From: Schinkia azotoformans LMG 9581
GTDB taxonomy: Bacteria; Bacillota; Bacilli; Bacillales; Bacillaceae_J
Length of the DNA stretch: 64,000 bases
Direction: 5' to 3'
NCBI RefSeq assembly: GCF_000307855.1
Contig: NZ_AJLR01000038.1
Span: 42,312-106,311, forward strand
The notes under the pieces were generated by a model, which did no database searches, was not told the origin of the DNA, and saw only the letters and a program-made list of their open reading frames with translations. Both the position numbers and the translations under genes were made by a program. Positions 9,628 to 18,789 of the stretch are shown piece by piece (positions within the stretch are counted from its first letter, which is position 1; each line of letters opens with the position of its first letter).

Positions 9628-11415
9628 ATGAAAATTAATCATATTGCTAGTCTCGTAAATTTTATATTAATTAATTTAATAGTGTTATTGGGTTTGCAAT
9701 TCCAAACGCAGGTTGGTTATGCTGAGACGAATGCAACCTCAGATAACGCAAAAGCACAAAAACAAGACAATGCACAGGCACAAAACCAAACGGAAACAAA
9801 ACCACAACCGCGCCTGCTCGTGGTCCCGTTAGACAATCGTCCGGCAAATACATATTATCCCAAGAAAGTTGGGCAAGCCGGTGGCGTTGAGGTTATTCTT
9901 CCACCACAAAGCCTGATTAATCATCAAACTGCGTCTGATACGCTTGATCAGCTTTCAGCTTGGATTTTAGAAAATAGCGATAATGTGGATGGCTTTATTA
10001 TTTCTGCGGATATGCTTACTGATGGCGGGCTAGTTGATTCGCGGACAAGTAAGCAAACGACCGATGGTGCCCTTCAGCAACTTCAAATTATTAAAGCACT
10101 GAAGGAAAAATACCCAACCAAGCCACTGTATGTATATGATACGATTCAACGTTTGGCGCCTACGGTTCTGAAGGATGGGAATCTTGAGAAATACAATCTT
10201 ATCCGCGACTGGGCGATTACTTATGACGAGGTAAAAAATTTAAATAAAACCGGCCAGACAACCAAGTTGATTCAGCTGGAAACGAAAATTGGCAGCAACT
10301 TAATTGATGAGTATAAGCAGATTCGTGCCCGAAATAACACCATAAATGCAACACTAATTGATTGGACGAAGCAGGGTTACATCGACTACCTTGTTCTGGG
10401 GCAAGATGATGCCAACCAAACCGGCCTCCACCGTGAGGAACATGAGAATTTGATTCAAAAAATCAATTCTTCCAACATCCAACACAAGGTGAGCGTATTT
10501 GATGGGGCAGACGAAGTTGATGTTATTCTAGTATCACGTTTTCTTTCTACTCTTAAAAACTATCAAACTAGTTTTAAAATCCACTATCTAGGGGTAAGTG
10601 GTACGGAGTGGATTTCACCTTTTGACCATTATACGCTGCAAACAAATATTGCCAAACACGTGATTGCTGCAGGCGGAATCATTGCTTCCCCTTCTCAGCA
10701 GGCTAACATTGAGGTATATGTGAACACACCTAATACTCTTGCAAAAAACAACGACGCAATGCAGAATCTTTTATCTACCAACATTGAAAAAAATGATGAG
10801 GCAACAGTATCAATAAACGATGAGGTATCACAAGCTGTTGCTGAGATCAAACGTCAGATTGCAAACGGGAAACATGTTGTTTTTATAGATGTTGAAAAAG
10901 TAAATCAGGCTAACCAAGCGTACGGGGATGCCGTCATTAATGATATTGGCATAACAAATTTATTATCGTACAGTGCCTTTAACACGGCAGGAAATGCAAT
11001 TGGAACAGCCATTGGTCATGCAAATTCAAGATTTTTATATTTAGAAAAAGGGCCACAAACGCCTGACATCGACGAACGTGCTGCCAAAGGTCATATTGAA
11101 TTTTTATTAAATTCAATTTCATCCGATCATATCTACCGCAATAAAGTGGCACCTAAAACCGAGTGGTATGTCCGTTATATTGGCGGCAATGCTTGGGACA
11201 TTGGACCGATGAAGAAATCAGTTTTATTTTTTACAAATGAGCAATTTAATAAAGAATTTGATTTGCTTCATGCAAAGGTCAAGGGCTCTAAAGTATTATT
11301 AAGCAAAAAAACAGGAAGTACTGCGGAAATCGAGAATTTTTCCATTCAAAAAATTGACATGCCATGGAATCGTCTTTTTGAGATTGAATTTGATTTTGGA
11401 GTGAATTTGAAGTGA
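9628..11415 (+). CDS. DUF4127 family protein, secreted or anchored
   Basis: A 595-residue protein with an N-terminal hydrophobic signal/anchor (ASLVNFILINLIVLLGLQF) and a Gln/Asn/Lys-rich linker. The DUF4127 body starts at LLVVPLDNRPANTYYPK and continues through motifs such as DMLTDGGLVDSR and VLGQDDANQTGLHREE. The biochemical function of this family is not established. The frame is open upstream through the 52-bp repeats, but the ATG at 9628 follows GAAGGATATAAGG and directly begins a signal sequence, so I prefer it. The stop codon lies at the edge of a dispersed repeat. Its position after secA2-slaP suggests, but does not show, an envelope role. Confidence 0.8.
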   Translation: MKINHIASLVNFILINLIVLLGLQFQTQVGYAETNATSDNAKAQKQDNAQAQNQTETKPQPRLLVVPLDNRPANTYYPKKVGQAGGVEVILPPQSLINHQTASDTLDQLSAWILENSDNVDGFIISADMLTDGGLVDSRTSKQTTDGALQQLQIIKALKEKYPTKPLYVYDTIQRLAPTVLKDGNLEKYNLIRDWAITYDEVKNLNKTGQTTKLIQLETKIGSNLIDEYKQIRARNNTINATLIDWTKQGYIDYLVLGQDDANQTGLHREEHENLIQKINSSNIQHKVSVFDGADEVDVILVSRFLSTLKNYQTSFKIHYLGVSGTEWISPFDHYTLQTNIAKHVIAAGGIIASPSQQANIEVYVNTPNTLAKNNDAMQNLLSTNIEKNDEATVSINDEVSQAVAEIKRQIANGKHVVFIDVEKVNQANQAYGDAVINDIGITNLLSYSAFNTAGNAIGTAIGHANSRFLYLEKGPQTPDIDERAAKGHIEFLLNSISSDHIYRNKVAPKTEWYVRYIGGNAWDIGPMKKSVLFFTNEQFNKEFDLLHAKVKGSKVLLSKKTGSTAEIENFSIQKIDMPWNRLFEIEFDFGVNLK

Positions 11416-11458
11416 GACAGAGGGTCGGGAACTCTGTCCCATTGGGAACTCTGTCCCA
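11414..11458 (-). repeat. Dispersed palindromic repeat (minus orientation)
   Basis: GGGTCGGGAACTCTGTCCCA followed by a second GGGAACTCTGTCCCA half copy, immediately after the DUF4127 stop codon. Confidence 0.8.
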
Positions 11459-11470
11459 TTCCATTCCATA

Positions 11471-11505
11471 CAAAAATGCAGGGGAAGGATCCTCTGCATT
11501 TATTT
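11471..11505. terminator. Bidirectional terminator
   Basis: AATGCAG and CTCTGCATT form a stem around a GGGAAGGATC loop with T-rich flanks, between the converging DUF4127 and azoR genes. Confidence 0.7.
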
Positions 11506-11521
11506 TATATTCATTTTAAAC

Positions 11522-12148
11522 TTAAAACTTCCCAGCCGTCTTCGCAACTGCTTCTAAACCGTCTGCAATAATATCTTGAGCACGGTCAGGGTATTGATTG
11601 TGACCCTCAATTACGATTGTTTCTATATCTGTGATTCCCCAAAATCCAAGGTTAGTTTGGACATATTTAATAGCCATTTCAAATGGGGCCATTGCTTCTG
11701 AAGAATAATCTCCACCACGTGCATTAAGCAAAACTACTTTTTTATCAGTGACTAGACCGACTGGTCCCTCGGCAGTGTATTTGAAAGTTCTACCTGCTTG
11801 AGCCAGGTAAGAAATATAATTTACAAGTGGTGCTGGAACCATGCTATTCCATAACGGGAAAGCTAAAACGATTTTATCTACTGATAAAAATTGGTTCAAA
11901 TATTGCTCAACTAAGTCAGCTGCTTTTGCCTCCTCGGTAGTCAACTCGAGTCCCTGGTTACGTTTGTATACTCCCATGATAGCGGTATTTCCGTAATCGG
12001 GTAGGTCTGCATTGAAAAGGTTCAACTCAGTAATTTTATCTGCTGGATTTGCTTCCTTGTATGTGTTCAAGAATGTTTCATACATTTTAGAGCTGATTGC
12101 TTGCTCAGCTGGACGATCGTTTGCTATGATAAATAATACTTTTGACAA
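11522..12148 (-). CDS. azoR: FMN-dependent NADH-azoreductase
   Basis: A flavodoxin-fold oxidoreductase of about 208 residues in the AzoR family, which reduces quinones and azo compounds with NAD(P)H. The N-terminal SKVLFIIAND strand, the FPLWNSMVPAPLVNYIS FMN-binding segment and the LNARGGDYS loop are characteristic. The frame extends to an upstream ATG at 12163, but that ATG overlaps a strong GGGGGAG box. The TTG at 12148, six bases after this box, gives the usual family N-terminus and is chosen as start. It is monocistronic, convergent with the DUF4127 gene. Such genes are often controlled by redox-sensing MarR/DUF24 repressors; I could not identify an operator. Confidence 0.9.
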   Translation of the reverse strand: MSKVLFIIANDRPAEQAISSKMYETFLNTYKEANPADKITELNLFNADLPDYGNTAIMGVYKRNQGLELTTEEAKAADLVEQYLNQFLSVDKIVLAFPLWNSMVPAPLVNYISYLAQAGRTFKYTAEGPVGLVTDKKVVLLNARGGDYSSEAMAPFEMAIKYVQTNLGFWGITDIETIVIEGHNQYPDRAQDIIADGLEAVAKTAGKF

Positions 12149-12512
12149 GATGTTCTCCCCCATTGTTTAAATTCGTTTTAAGTTTCTATACTTTTTAGTT
12201 ACTTAAATATACTAATATAAATCTTTCGTAGTTTCAAATGATAAGCTCATGGTGATTTTTTAGTGGGATTATAATTGTGGGTATTTTCATGTTTTAAAGA
12301 ACTTGTTTTAGTGTTAGTGTTAATAGCAGTGAAGCCTACCATAAGTAGATTCAGTTTTTCACAATAATTCCTCTATATTAGGTTTCGATATAATTGGAAG
12401 TACTGGAAAAGAAGGCCATATACAGAAAGAGAACTGCCTTCAAAAGTCATATTTCAATGAACTTTTTTAGACAGCCCTATACAATAAAATTCCTTTATCA
12501 TAAAGAGAGCAA
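12149..12512. other. Intergenic region, no gene seen
   Basis: AT-rich gap between azoR and the diguanylate cyclase. It contains the azoR leader and no convincing ORF, RNA structure or dispersed repeat. Confidence 0.5.
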
Positions 12513-13529
12513 TCAAAAGGCTTTTACCATATTTCTCCCGTTGTTCTTAGCACTATATAGTGCTTGATCGGCACGCTTTATTAAGGTCTTAGAAACATCG
12601 GTTGGCTGAAAGCAAGCAATTCCAAAACTGGCAGTTACATGGTCGACATAACGAAAAGAATGATTTTCGATAATTCCCCGAAGTCTTTCTGCAAACTGTG
12701 TTGCCTCAGCTAAGGACTGGTTTGTTGAGATAATAAACTCCTCTCCTCCCCAACGTCCAAAGAAGTCGCTAGACCGAATATAACTTTTCACTAAGGAGGA
12801 AAATTCCTTAAGTACGTGGTCTCCAACATCGTGACCATATTCATCGTTAATTTTCTTAAAATGATCAATATCAAAGTAAATAATAGAAAAAACACTATTA
12901 CACTCATGACAGCGATTAATCTCATTTTCTAACCATGTATCCACCGACCTACGATTTCCAATATCAGTTAAAGAGTCATAATATGCATTTTTTCTAAGTA
13001 TATCTGATTCTATATAAGCGGAAACAATTCTTTGAAAATAAAATAGGATTAAGGTATATAAAATGGTGCTGATATAAAATTGAATAAGAGTGTCATTGGC
13101 TCTCGGATTATCGAAGTGAATGATCCCCATTGCTACTGTGATTAAGATAATAAAGAGCGAATATCCAAGTGCCTTTTTCCTCTCAAGAACCATAAAGATA
13201 TAAACGAAGTAAATAGGAGACCATAACACATAGACATTAATAATCCCTTCTTCAAGTTGGCCAGTCAAGGAATACACTCTAAACAAATGATAAATGCCAA
13301 ATACACCTAAACTTATAATCTCACAGGTACGCATCAAACGATTATAATAGATGAGCACCCAAACTATCGCAAAAAACAAGCATAAAAAAGGAAGAACTGA
13401 TCCCATAAAACGATCAACATAGGGTGAAAATAACCAATATGTTGCATTTGTAATAAAAAGTAATGGGAATATGACAAGATATATTCTTCGTTTAAGTCTT
13501 ACATATTTATTGTTATCTTTATTATCCAT
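12513..13529 (-). CDS. Membrane diguanylate cyclase (GGDEF)
   Basis: An integral-membrane enzyme that would make c-di-GMP from two GTP. About six or seven hydrophobic helices occupy the first ~175 residues, then a GGDEF domain carries the active motif as GGEEF, a functional variant. Five residues before it stands RSSD, a product-inhibition I-site (RxxD). The substrate-binding motif FDIDHFKKINDEYGHDVGD is intact. A GTG at 13547 is in frame, but the ATG at 13529 sits about ten bases after GGGGGA and is preferred. It is divergent from an HD-GYP phosphodiesterase gene, so synthesis and breakdown of the same messenger are encoded back to back. The sensory membrane part is not a family I can name. 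Confidence 0.9.
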   Translation of the reverse strand: MDNKDNNKYVRLKRRIYLVIFPLLFITNATYWLFSPYVDRFMGSVLPFLCLFFAIVWVLIYYNRLMRTCEIISLGVFGIYHLFRVYSLTGQLEEGIINVYVLWSPIYFVYIFMVLERKKALGYSLFIILITVAMGIIHFDNPRANDTLIQFYISTILYTLILFYFQRIVSAYIESDILRKNAYYDSLTDIGNRRSVDTWLENEINRCHECNSVFSIIYFDIDHFKKINDEYGHDVGDHVLKEFSSLVKSYIRSSDFFGRWGGEEFIISTNQSLAEATQFAERLRGIIENHSFRYVDHVTASFGIACFQPTDVSKTLIKRADQALYSAKNNGRNMVKAF

Positions 13530-13853
13530 ACTATACCATTCCCCCACCTTATTACACCTGCCAATTCCCCTTACAATCTAGAATGTTTAAAAATACAGAC
13601 CCGAAATCAATAGGTGAAAGCCCTTATGCTGAAAGATCCCAATTTCAATTGGGGAGTATAGCATATTATACTATACATTTCTCAAGTAATTAAGCCGGAG
13701 TTCCCGACCCTGTGTCCCGCTCCTAAAACAGGAAAATTTACCAAAAATAAACTAAACTCAGTTTTCTGAATATGGGTCTTTACACCTAATTCCGTGATAA
13801 AATTAAAACTATATTACAAAAATATATCCAAACAGGAGGGCTAATGAACCCTT
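13530..13853. other. Divergent regulatory region, cyclase/HD-GYP
   Basis: A 324-base region shared by two opposed c-di-GMP genes. It contains a near-perfect palindrome at 13638-13654 (CCCAATT-TC-AATTGGG), which could be an operator, and a dispersed repeat at 13694-13719. I found no riboswitch here. Confidence 0.5.
13694..13719 (+). repeat. Dispersed palindromic repeat
   Basis: A single short copy, GCCGGAGTTCCCGACCCTGT then GTCCC, in the divergent cyclase/HD-GYP region. Confidence 0.75.
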
Positions 13854-14783
13854 ATGAACCACCCCTTATTAATTCGATTGTTTAATAACCCTGCATACTC
13901 TCGTAATGGTTTTTTTGGCCTTTTGATTTTCAGTGTTATTTTGAACAGCTTTTTACTCCAGGAAAATCCATTATATATACTATATATTTTTTCCGTTCTT
14001 TTTCTAGGTTTCGGTTTTTACAACAAGCCTCTGTGGCTTCTAACCCTGCTAACTTTAATCGTTGTAGTTTGTAGGTACTTTTTTATTCCTGACCCCGAAT
14101 CCAATTTAGGCGTTTTTCTAATACATTTGCTAACCTACCTTTTAATTACACTTCTTTCGGCTAGTTTGATGAGGTATGTACAAAAAGTCAAAAGAGATGA
14201 TTTGGAGCTGATAACGGCACTTGCCAATGCTTTGGATTCGAGAGACACTTATACGATGTGCCATTCCGAGAATGTAGCAAAATATTCACTTCAAATTGCG
14301 AAAAAAATGAATCTGTCCAAAGAGTCTTGCGACATTATTCACAAAGGTGCATTGTTGCATGATATCGGAAAAATCGGAATCCCGGAACATATTTTACAGA
14401 AACACGGAAGATTAACCAACGAAGAATATAAAATCATTCAATCCCATCCGATGATTGGATACGAAATGATTAAACATGTTGGCAATTTCCACAATAACGG
14501 AATTTTAGATATTGTTTTATATCATCATGAAAGATTTGATGGCAAAGGTTACCCAACTGGGTTAAAAGGAAATCAAATTCCTTTATACGCTCGAATAGTG
14601 GCTGTTGCAGATACATTTGACGCCATGACCACGAAGCGTGTATACAGAGATGAACTTAATTTAGACTACACCTTACATGAAATTTGGAAAAATAAAGGGG
14701 GCCAGTTCGACCCTGAGGTTGTAGATGCATTTCTTAGTTTGTTTGACCAACAGGAACTTGAACTGTGTTTACAATCTTCATAA
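13854..14783 (+). CDS. Membrane HD-GYP c-di-GMP phosphodiesterase
   Basis: A 309-residue protein with about four transmembrane helices in the first 108 residues and a cytoplasmic HD-GYP domain. The metal-binding HD pair is at 169-170 (LLHDIGKIGIP) and the signature HHERFDGKGYP at 224-234, so c-di-GMP hydrolysis is expected. A 13-codon reading frame starting at 13844, only three bases after AGGAGGG, overlaps this start in another frame. The ribosome binding site is thus closer to the small frame than to the ATG at 13854, which hints at translational coupling. Divergent from the GGDEF gene and followed by a clear terminator. Confidence 0.9.
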   Translation: MNHPLLIRLFNNPAYSRNGFFGLLIFSVILNSFLLQENPLYILYIFSVLFLGFGFYNKPLWLLTLLTLIVVVCRYFFIPDPESNLGVFLIHLLTYLLITLLSASLMRYVQKVKRDDLELITALANALDSRDTYTMCHSENVAKYSLQIAKKMNLSKESCDIIHKGALLHDIGKIGIPEHILQKHGRLTNEEYKIIQSHPMIGYEMIKHVGNFHNNGILDIVLYHHERFDGKGYPTGLKGNQIPLYARIVAVADTFDAMTTKRVYRDELNLDYTLHEIWKNKGGQFDPEVVDAFLSLFDQQELELCLQSS

Positions 14784-14810
14784 AAAAATAATATGGGCCA
14801 TTACCTATTG

Positions 14811-14840
14811 ACAGCACTTGGGAATCCAAGTGCTTTTTTG
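14811..14840 (+). terminator. Rho-independent terminator after HD-GYP gene
   Basis: AGCACTTGG and CCAAGTGCT pair around GAAT and are followed by six T residues. Confidence 0.9.
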
Positions 14841-14918
14841 TTAAAGGAACCCGCTTGACCCCCATTAACGGATGAACACCTCCGAATCATTTTAGTAAAA
14901 AGATGAGGTGAATTTTTC

Positions 14919-15056
14919 ATGAATCAACGACCTATAAAGCTGACTTATGACGAAATCGATAAGCTTCTCGAAGTATTTGATGAAGATTGGTCTAAAGATA
15001 TAAAATTGAAAATCGTAACCGATGAAGAATTGGACACATTGTTAAAGGTACACTAA
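14919..15056 (+). CDS. Small acidic protein, 45 aa, unknown
   Basis: A short frame encoding an acidic peptide that begins MNQRPIKLTYDEIDKLLEVF and ends LLKVH. A GATGAGGTG box lies upstream. It has no signal peptide or cysteine. I do not recognise a family; it lies alone between the HD-GYP terminator and a cluster of dispersed repeats. Composition and ribosome binding site favour a real gene. Confidence 0.55.
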   Translation: MNQRPIKLTYDEIDKLLEVFDEDWSKDIKLKIVTDEELDTLLKVH

Positions 15057-15057
15057 A

Positions 15058-15171
15058 GCCAAAGTTCCCGACCATATGGACCCACATTTTCCAACACGAG
15101 CCGGAGTTCCCGACCCTGTGTCCCTCCCATCTCACACCCACCTGCGCCAGAGTTCCCGGTCCCATGTCCCA
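15058..15171 (+). repeat. Cluster of three dispersed repeats
   Basis: Three plus-oriented copies (each ...AGTTCCCG[AG][CT]C...GT[CG]CC) in series lie upstream of the lipoprotein gene. They keep that gene's frame open far upstream of its likely start. Confidence 0.8.
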
Positions 15172-15270
15172 GAACAGAAAACGTCTACAAACCAAAACCG
15201 TGGCAATACTAATAATTATAAGTTCATGTTAAGATTCTTATATACATACTCACTAGTTAGGATGCGTGTT

Positions 15271-17133
15271 ATGAAGTTCCATTTTATTTTCACCATAATT
15301 ATAGTTTTGCTGCTTACCTCCTGCGGTCCTACAGCTAATCAAACATCAGTAGCCCTCGAAACGAACGATGTTCCCAGGCTTCGCTCACTTGAACCTGTCA
15401 AAGTGAAAGAAGAAATCCTCCTTGGCACATTGGCAAACTGGGCGATGCTGAATTACGGGAATCTCGACGGCGAGTCCTACGATGTTGTTGTTGTTGGAAG
15501 CGAGCCTGAAGGAATTTCAGCCGCAATTGCTGCTGCGCGTGAGGGTCAAAAAACGCTTTTACTAGATAAAAAGCTGATCATTGGCGGTCTTTATACGCTT
15601 GGGATGCTGAACATGATCGATATAAACTGGTCACCCACCCATGAGAGCGTCAATAAAGGGCTTTTTCTTGAATTCTACGAAAAAATAAATAACCGCACAT
15701 CCTTTGATGTGAAGCAAGCAAAACGAGTTTTTGAAAACATGCTTGCCGATGAAAAAAAAATAACGGTGCAGCTTGGGGCTCAAAGCTTCCTCCCTATCAT
15801 GAATCAAAATCATGTTGAAGCACTGCTATATAAGGATGCGAATGGGATTGTAAAAAAAATCATTGGGAAGCAATACATCGATTCCACTCCTGACGCTGAT
15901 TTTGCCCAGCTTGCTGGTGCTAATTTTACAATCGGTCAAGAAGACTTTCGGAACGAAGCAAGAATGATGGCCGTTACACTCGTGTTCGAGCTGTCCGGGG
16001 TTGATTGGGCAAAGGTTCAAAATTACCTTAATAATGATGATGAAGTTTACACAGGAGCTGACCAATTTTCAGCCTGGGGTTATGGGAAGGAAATGGCACG
16101 ATATAAGCCTAGTCAGGAAAATGTCCGAATTCGTGCTTTGAATATTGGTAGACAGGATAGCGGACATGTGCTGATCAACGCCTTCCAAATCCTTGGAGTC
16201 AACGGTTTGAATCCTGGTGAACTACAGACTGCCTGGGGGATTGCAAATGAGGAGTTACCGAAAATCACTGAATTTCTTCGGGAAAATTTAGTTGGATTTA
16301 AAAACGTAGAACTCGTTGGAACTGCCGATGAATTTTACGTTAGAGAAACACGCCACTTAGATGCCGAGTATAAATTGACAGTGGATGATGTCCTTGAAAA
16401 TCGAGACTTTGATGACCGGATTGCGTTTGGCAGCTACCCGATCGACATGCAAGCCACGGTCATCGATGAAGGTGACCTCATTATCGGAAAACCAGATATG
16501 TATGCCGTTCCTTTTAGAAGCATTGTACCCAAAGGATTTGACAACCTTCTCGTCGCTGGCCGCAGTACCGGATACGATGCTCTAGCCCATGGCAGCGCAC
16601 GAACCGTTCCAGTTGGTATGACCGTAGGCCAGGCCGCTGGAATTGCATCCGCCTATGCTAATAAAAAAAATATTAGTTTCCAGTCTTTCATCGGTGAATC
16701 AGGACTTCGTCATATGAAGAGCATTCAATCCATATTAAATCAAAACGGTGCGAATCTATACCCAATCCCTACTTATGACAATTCGATCATGAATCATTGG
16801 GCATATGATGGCGTAAAATTTTTACGTAGCTTCGGACTCATCGCAGCTGGTTACGATAACGAATATAGAATGGACGAAACAATTACCAAAACTGAATTTA
16901 TTGATCTTGTTCGCCGAGTTAACCAGTATTCCGAGGCACCATTCACGACTGCCTTTCCTTTTTCAAAGGATGACGAAGTTTTAGGTAAGGACGATTTAAC
17001 GGAATTTTTGAATGCCAATAGTGCGGCACCTAATTCCTTAACAGCAGCAACTGTTGATCATCTCCAAAATCAACCAGCTGTTGACCGAGCTCTAGCTTAT
17101 ATGGTAATAAAGGATTTTTTGGAGAACCGGTGA
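15271..17133 (+). CDS. FAD-dependent oxidoreductase lipoprotein with C-terminal SLH-like segment
   Basis: About 620 residues. A lipoprotein signal peptide ends in LLTSC (Cys 18). An FAD_oxidored-type domain with a Rossmann nucleotide-binding start (DVVVVGSEPEGISAAIAAAR) and the family's GGLYTLGMLNMID region follows. The last ~110 residues resemble an SLH repeat (NHWAYDGVKFLRSFGLIAAG, then ETITKTEFIDLVRRV), encoded near 16789-16925. The ATG at 15271 is preferred because it directly begins the signal peptide and follows TTAGGATG; the open frame upstream is repeat DNA. The substrate is unknown. An outer-face flavoenzyme attached both by lipid and, possibly, by cell-wall polymer would be unusual. 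Confidence 0.8.
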   Translation: MKFHFIFTIIIVLLLTSCGPTANQTSVALETNDVPRLRSLEPVKVKEEILLGTLANWAMLNYGNLDGESYDVVVVGSEPEGISAAIAAAREGQKTLLLDKKLIIGGLYTLGMLNMIDINWSPTHESVNKGLFLEFYEKINNRTSFDVKQAKRVFENMLADEKKITVQLGAQSFLPIMNQNHVEALLYKDANGIVKKIIGKQYIDSTPDADFAQLAGANFTIGQEDFRNEARMMAVTLVFELSGVDWAKVQNYLNNDDEVYTGADQFSAWGYGKEMARYKPSQENVRIRALNIGRQDSGHVLINAFQILGVNGLNPGELQTAWGIANEELPKITEFLRENLVGFKNVELVGTADEFYVRETRHLDAEYKLTVDDVLENRDFDDRIAFGSYPIDMQATVIDEGDLIIGKPDMYAVPFRSIVPKGFDNLLVAGRSTGYDALAHGSARTVPVGMTVGQAAGIASAYANKKNISFQSFIGESGLRHMKSIQSILNQNGANLYPIPTYDNSIMNHWAYDGVKFLRSFGLIAAGYDNEYRMDETITKTEFIDLVRRVNQYSEAPFTTAFPFSKDDEVLGKDDLTEFLNANSAAPNSLTAATVDHLQNQPAVDRALAYMVIKDFLENR

Positions 17134-17162
17134 CTGTCCCCCTACTGTGGTTAGTCCCCCGC

Positions 17163-17224
17163 CGCACAACCCAAAAAGAGTGATAGAGATGCTCAACTAA
17201 AGCATTTCTACCACTCTTCATTTT
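17163..17224. terminator. Bidirectional terminator
   Basis: AAAAAGAGTGATAGAGATGCT pairs imperfectly with AGCATTTCTACCACTCTT across a short loop. It separates the convergent FAD-lipoprotein and SEC-C genes and is T-rich in both directions. Confidence 0.75.
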
Positions 17225-17230
17225 TTACAA

Positions 17231-18361
17231 TTATTTCACGCACATTTCCTTAAGCTCTTCTTCAAGTACACAGGCCATTTCACGTGAGCGCGTGCTGACA
17301 CTTCCGATAGATGCTTGGTAAAGTTCAGCTGTTGCTTTTTGTGTGCGACGATATACTGGGAACACTTTATCCACTAGTAAATAGTGAAGTGCCGCAGCAT
17401 AAATTTTTTCATTTTTGATTTGTGGCTGCTTTTTATGATAATACGTCTGCCATAAAGTGCTGCCCGCTTCAATTACGGATTCAGGCATGTCCTCACTTTG
17501 AACCTTTTCTTCTAAAAGGTTAACGACCGCAGCAGCCTGGTCCTGCTCGCCCACTTTTTCAACAGCTGTTAAGGCTGAGCGTACATTTTTCATGTCAGGC
17601 TCTTCCTCTACATGTTCCTCAACCGCTGCGGCAACCTCTAATTCAAACGCATCAAGATCGCGGTCAGACATGAATAAATCTACAAGCTCTAAGAAGTGGT
17701 CTTGTAAAAATGCCATCGTATCAAAACCCGCACCTTCAGAAACAGATACAAACTTTTGACATAAGAACTGCTCAACATTTTCAGCCATCTCTTCTTCAAA
17801 CGATAAAGCTGATGTGAAAAAGATCAAAGCCTCATTAGTAAACGGAACAATATATCCAAGTAACAGTGCGCCTTGATTTGGAACCTCTGTCAATTCATCT
17901 ATTATTTTTACATTTTTTAATTCTTTTGAAAAAATATCTTTTACAACAACATTACGTCCATCAATATTTTCAACTCTCACTACAGACGGAGTTTTCCCAA
18001 CCCACGCGCCTACAATTTCTTGAACCTTTGGACGTAAATTTACTATATTGGAATCGCAAAATTGCTCAAGTGCTGTTTTTCCACTTAAAACCTTGCTGGC
18101 AAATAAAGCCCAAACACCTACAAAGAAATAAAAAGAATCTCTCATTTTTTCCGGAGGATTAAATTCACTCATGCTTTTTTGCACAGTAGTCGAGAACTCC
18201 GAATGAGTAAAGGCGTCACGAAGAATTTCAGACTGCACCCCAACTACTTCCCGTTCAAGAATTGCCTGCATCGAGTCATTGTTACTCTTTGCTTCGCAGC
18301 ATTTCTTATATTTTTTCCCGCTACCACAATAACACGGGTCATTTCTTTTAATATTATGCAT
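17231..18361 (-). CDS. SEC-C zinc-finger protein, unknown function
   Basis: About 376 residues. The protein starts with a canonical SEC-C zinc finger (NDPCYCGSGKKYKKCC, residues 6-21), the same motif that ends housekeeping SecA, followed by a long acidic helical body with no recognised enzyme domain. The open frame runs 40 codons further upstream, but the ATG at 18361 has AAAGGGGA about ten bases before it and gives the usual MHNIKRNDPCYCGSGKK-type N-terminus. No signal peptide or membrane helices are visible. Monocistronic. Function is not known; the zinc finger suggests contact with nucleic acid, SecB-like partners or ribosomes. Confidence 0.8.
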   Translation of the reverse strand: MHNIKRNDPCYCGSGKKYKKCCEAKSNNDSMQAILEREVVGVQSEILRDAFTHSEFSTTVQKSMSEFNPPEKMRDSFYFFVGVWALFASKVLSGKTALEQFCDSNIVNLRPKVQEIVGAWVGKTPSVVRVENIDGRNVVVKDIFSKELKNVKIIDELTEVPNQGALLLGYIVPFTNEALIFFTSALSFEEEMAENVEQFLCQKFVSVSEGAGFDTMAFLQDHFLELVDLFMSDRDLDAFELEVAAAVEEHVEEEPDMKNVRSALTAVEKVGEQDQAAAVVNLLEEKVQSEDMPESVIEAGSTLWQTYYHKKQPQIKNEKIYAAALHYLLVDKVFPVYRRTQKATAELYQASIGSVSTRSREMACVLEEELKEMCVK

Positions 18362-18789
18362 AGAAAAATAGTCCCCTTTCAAAACAAAACAAGACGGCAA
18401 AACTACTATTTTTTTTCTAACGTCTTTAATTTTATAAGATTTACGGATTTCTATCAATGAGTTTATTGCATTATCCACCAAAATGTAAGTGGCGCCACAA
18501 AATTGCTATCTTTCCTATTTTATCAAATGTAGCCAAATAATAGTACGACAAAATTAAACAAAAATCTTTGTTGGCCAAATTTATATCAATTTTGGGACAA
18601 AGTTCCCGCCCCACTGGCCCATAATCCCCTGTGGTCCACTATTTTGTGTCAACTATATATCCACATTTCTTTCTATTTTCGATGAATCTTTTTCCGCCCG
18701 GACATACTGTGGACATAAAAACGGCCTATAGTTATATGTGTAGAGAGGGATGCGCAGCCTTGATACATAAGAAAACTGGAGGTATTTTA
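18362..18789. other. Intergenic region with one dispersed repeat
   Basis: A 428-base gap between divergent genes. A plus-oriented repeat (GGGACAAAGTTCCCGCCCC then TGGCCCA) lies at 18593-18622. The rest is AT-rich, with no other gene seen. Confidence 0.6.

Noticed and set aside
15076..15270. Upstream extension of the FAD lipoprotein to 15076
   Set aside because: The extra part is translated repeat DNA and would hide the lipoprotein signal peptide.
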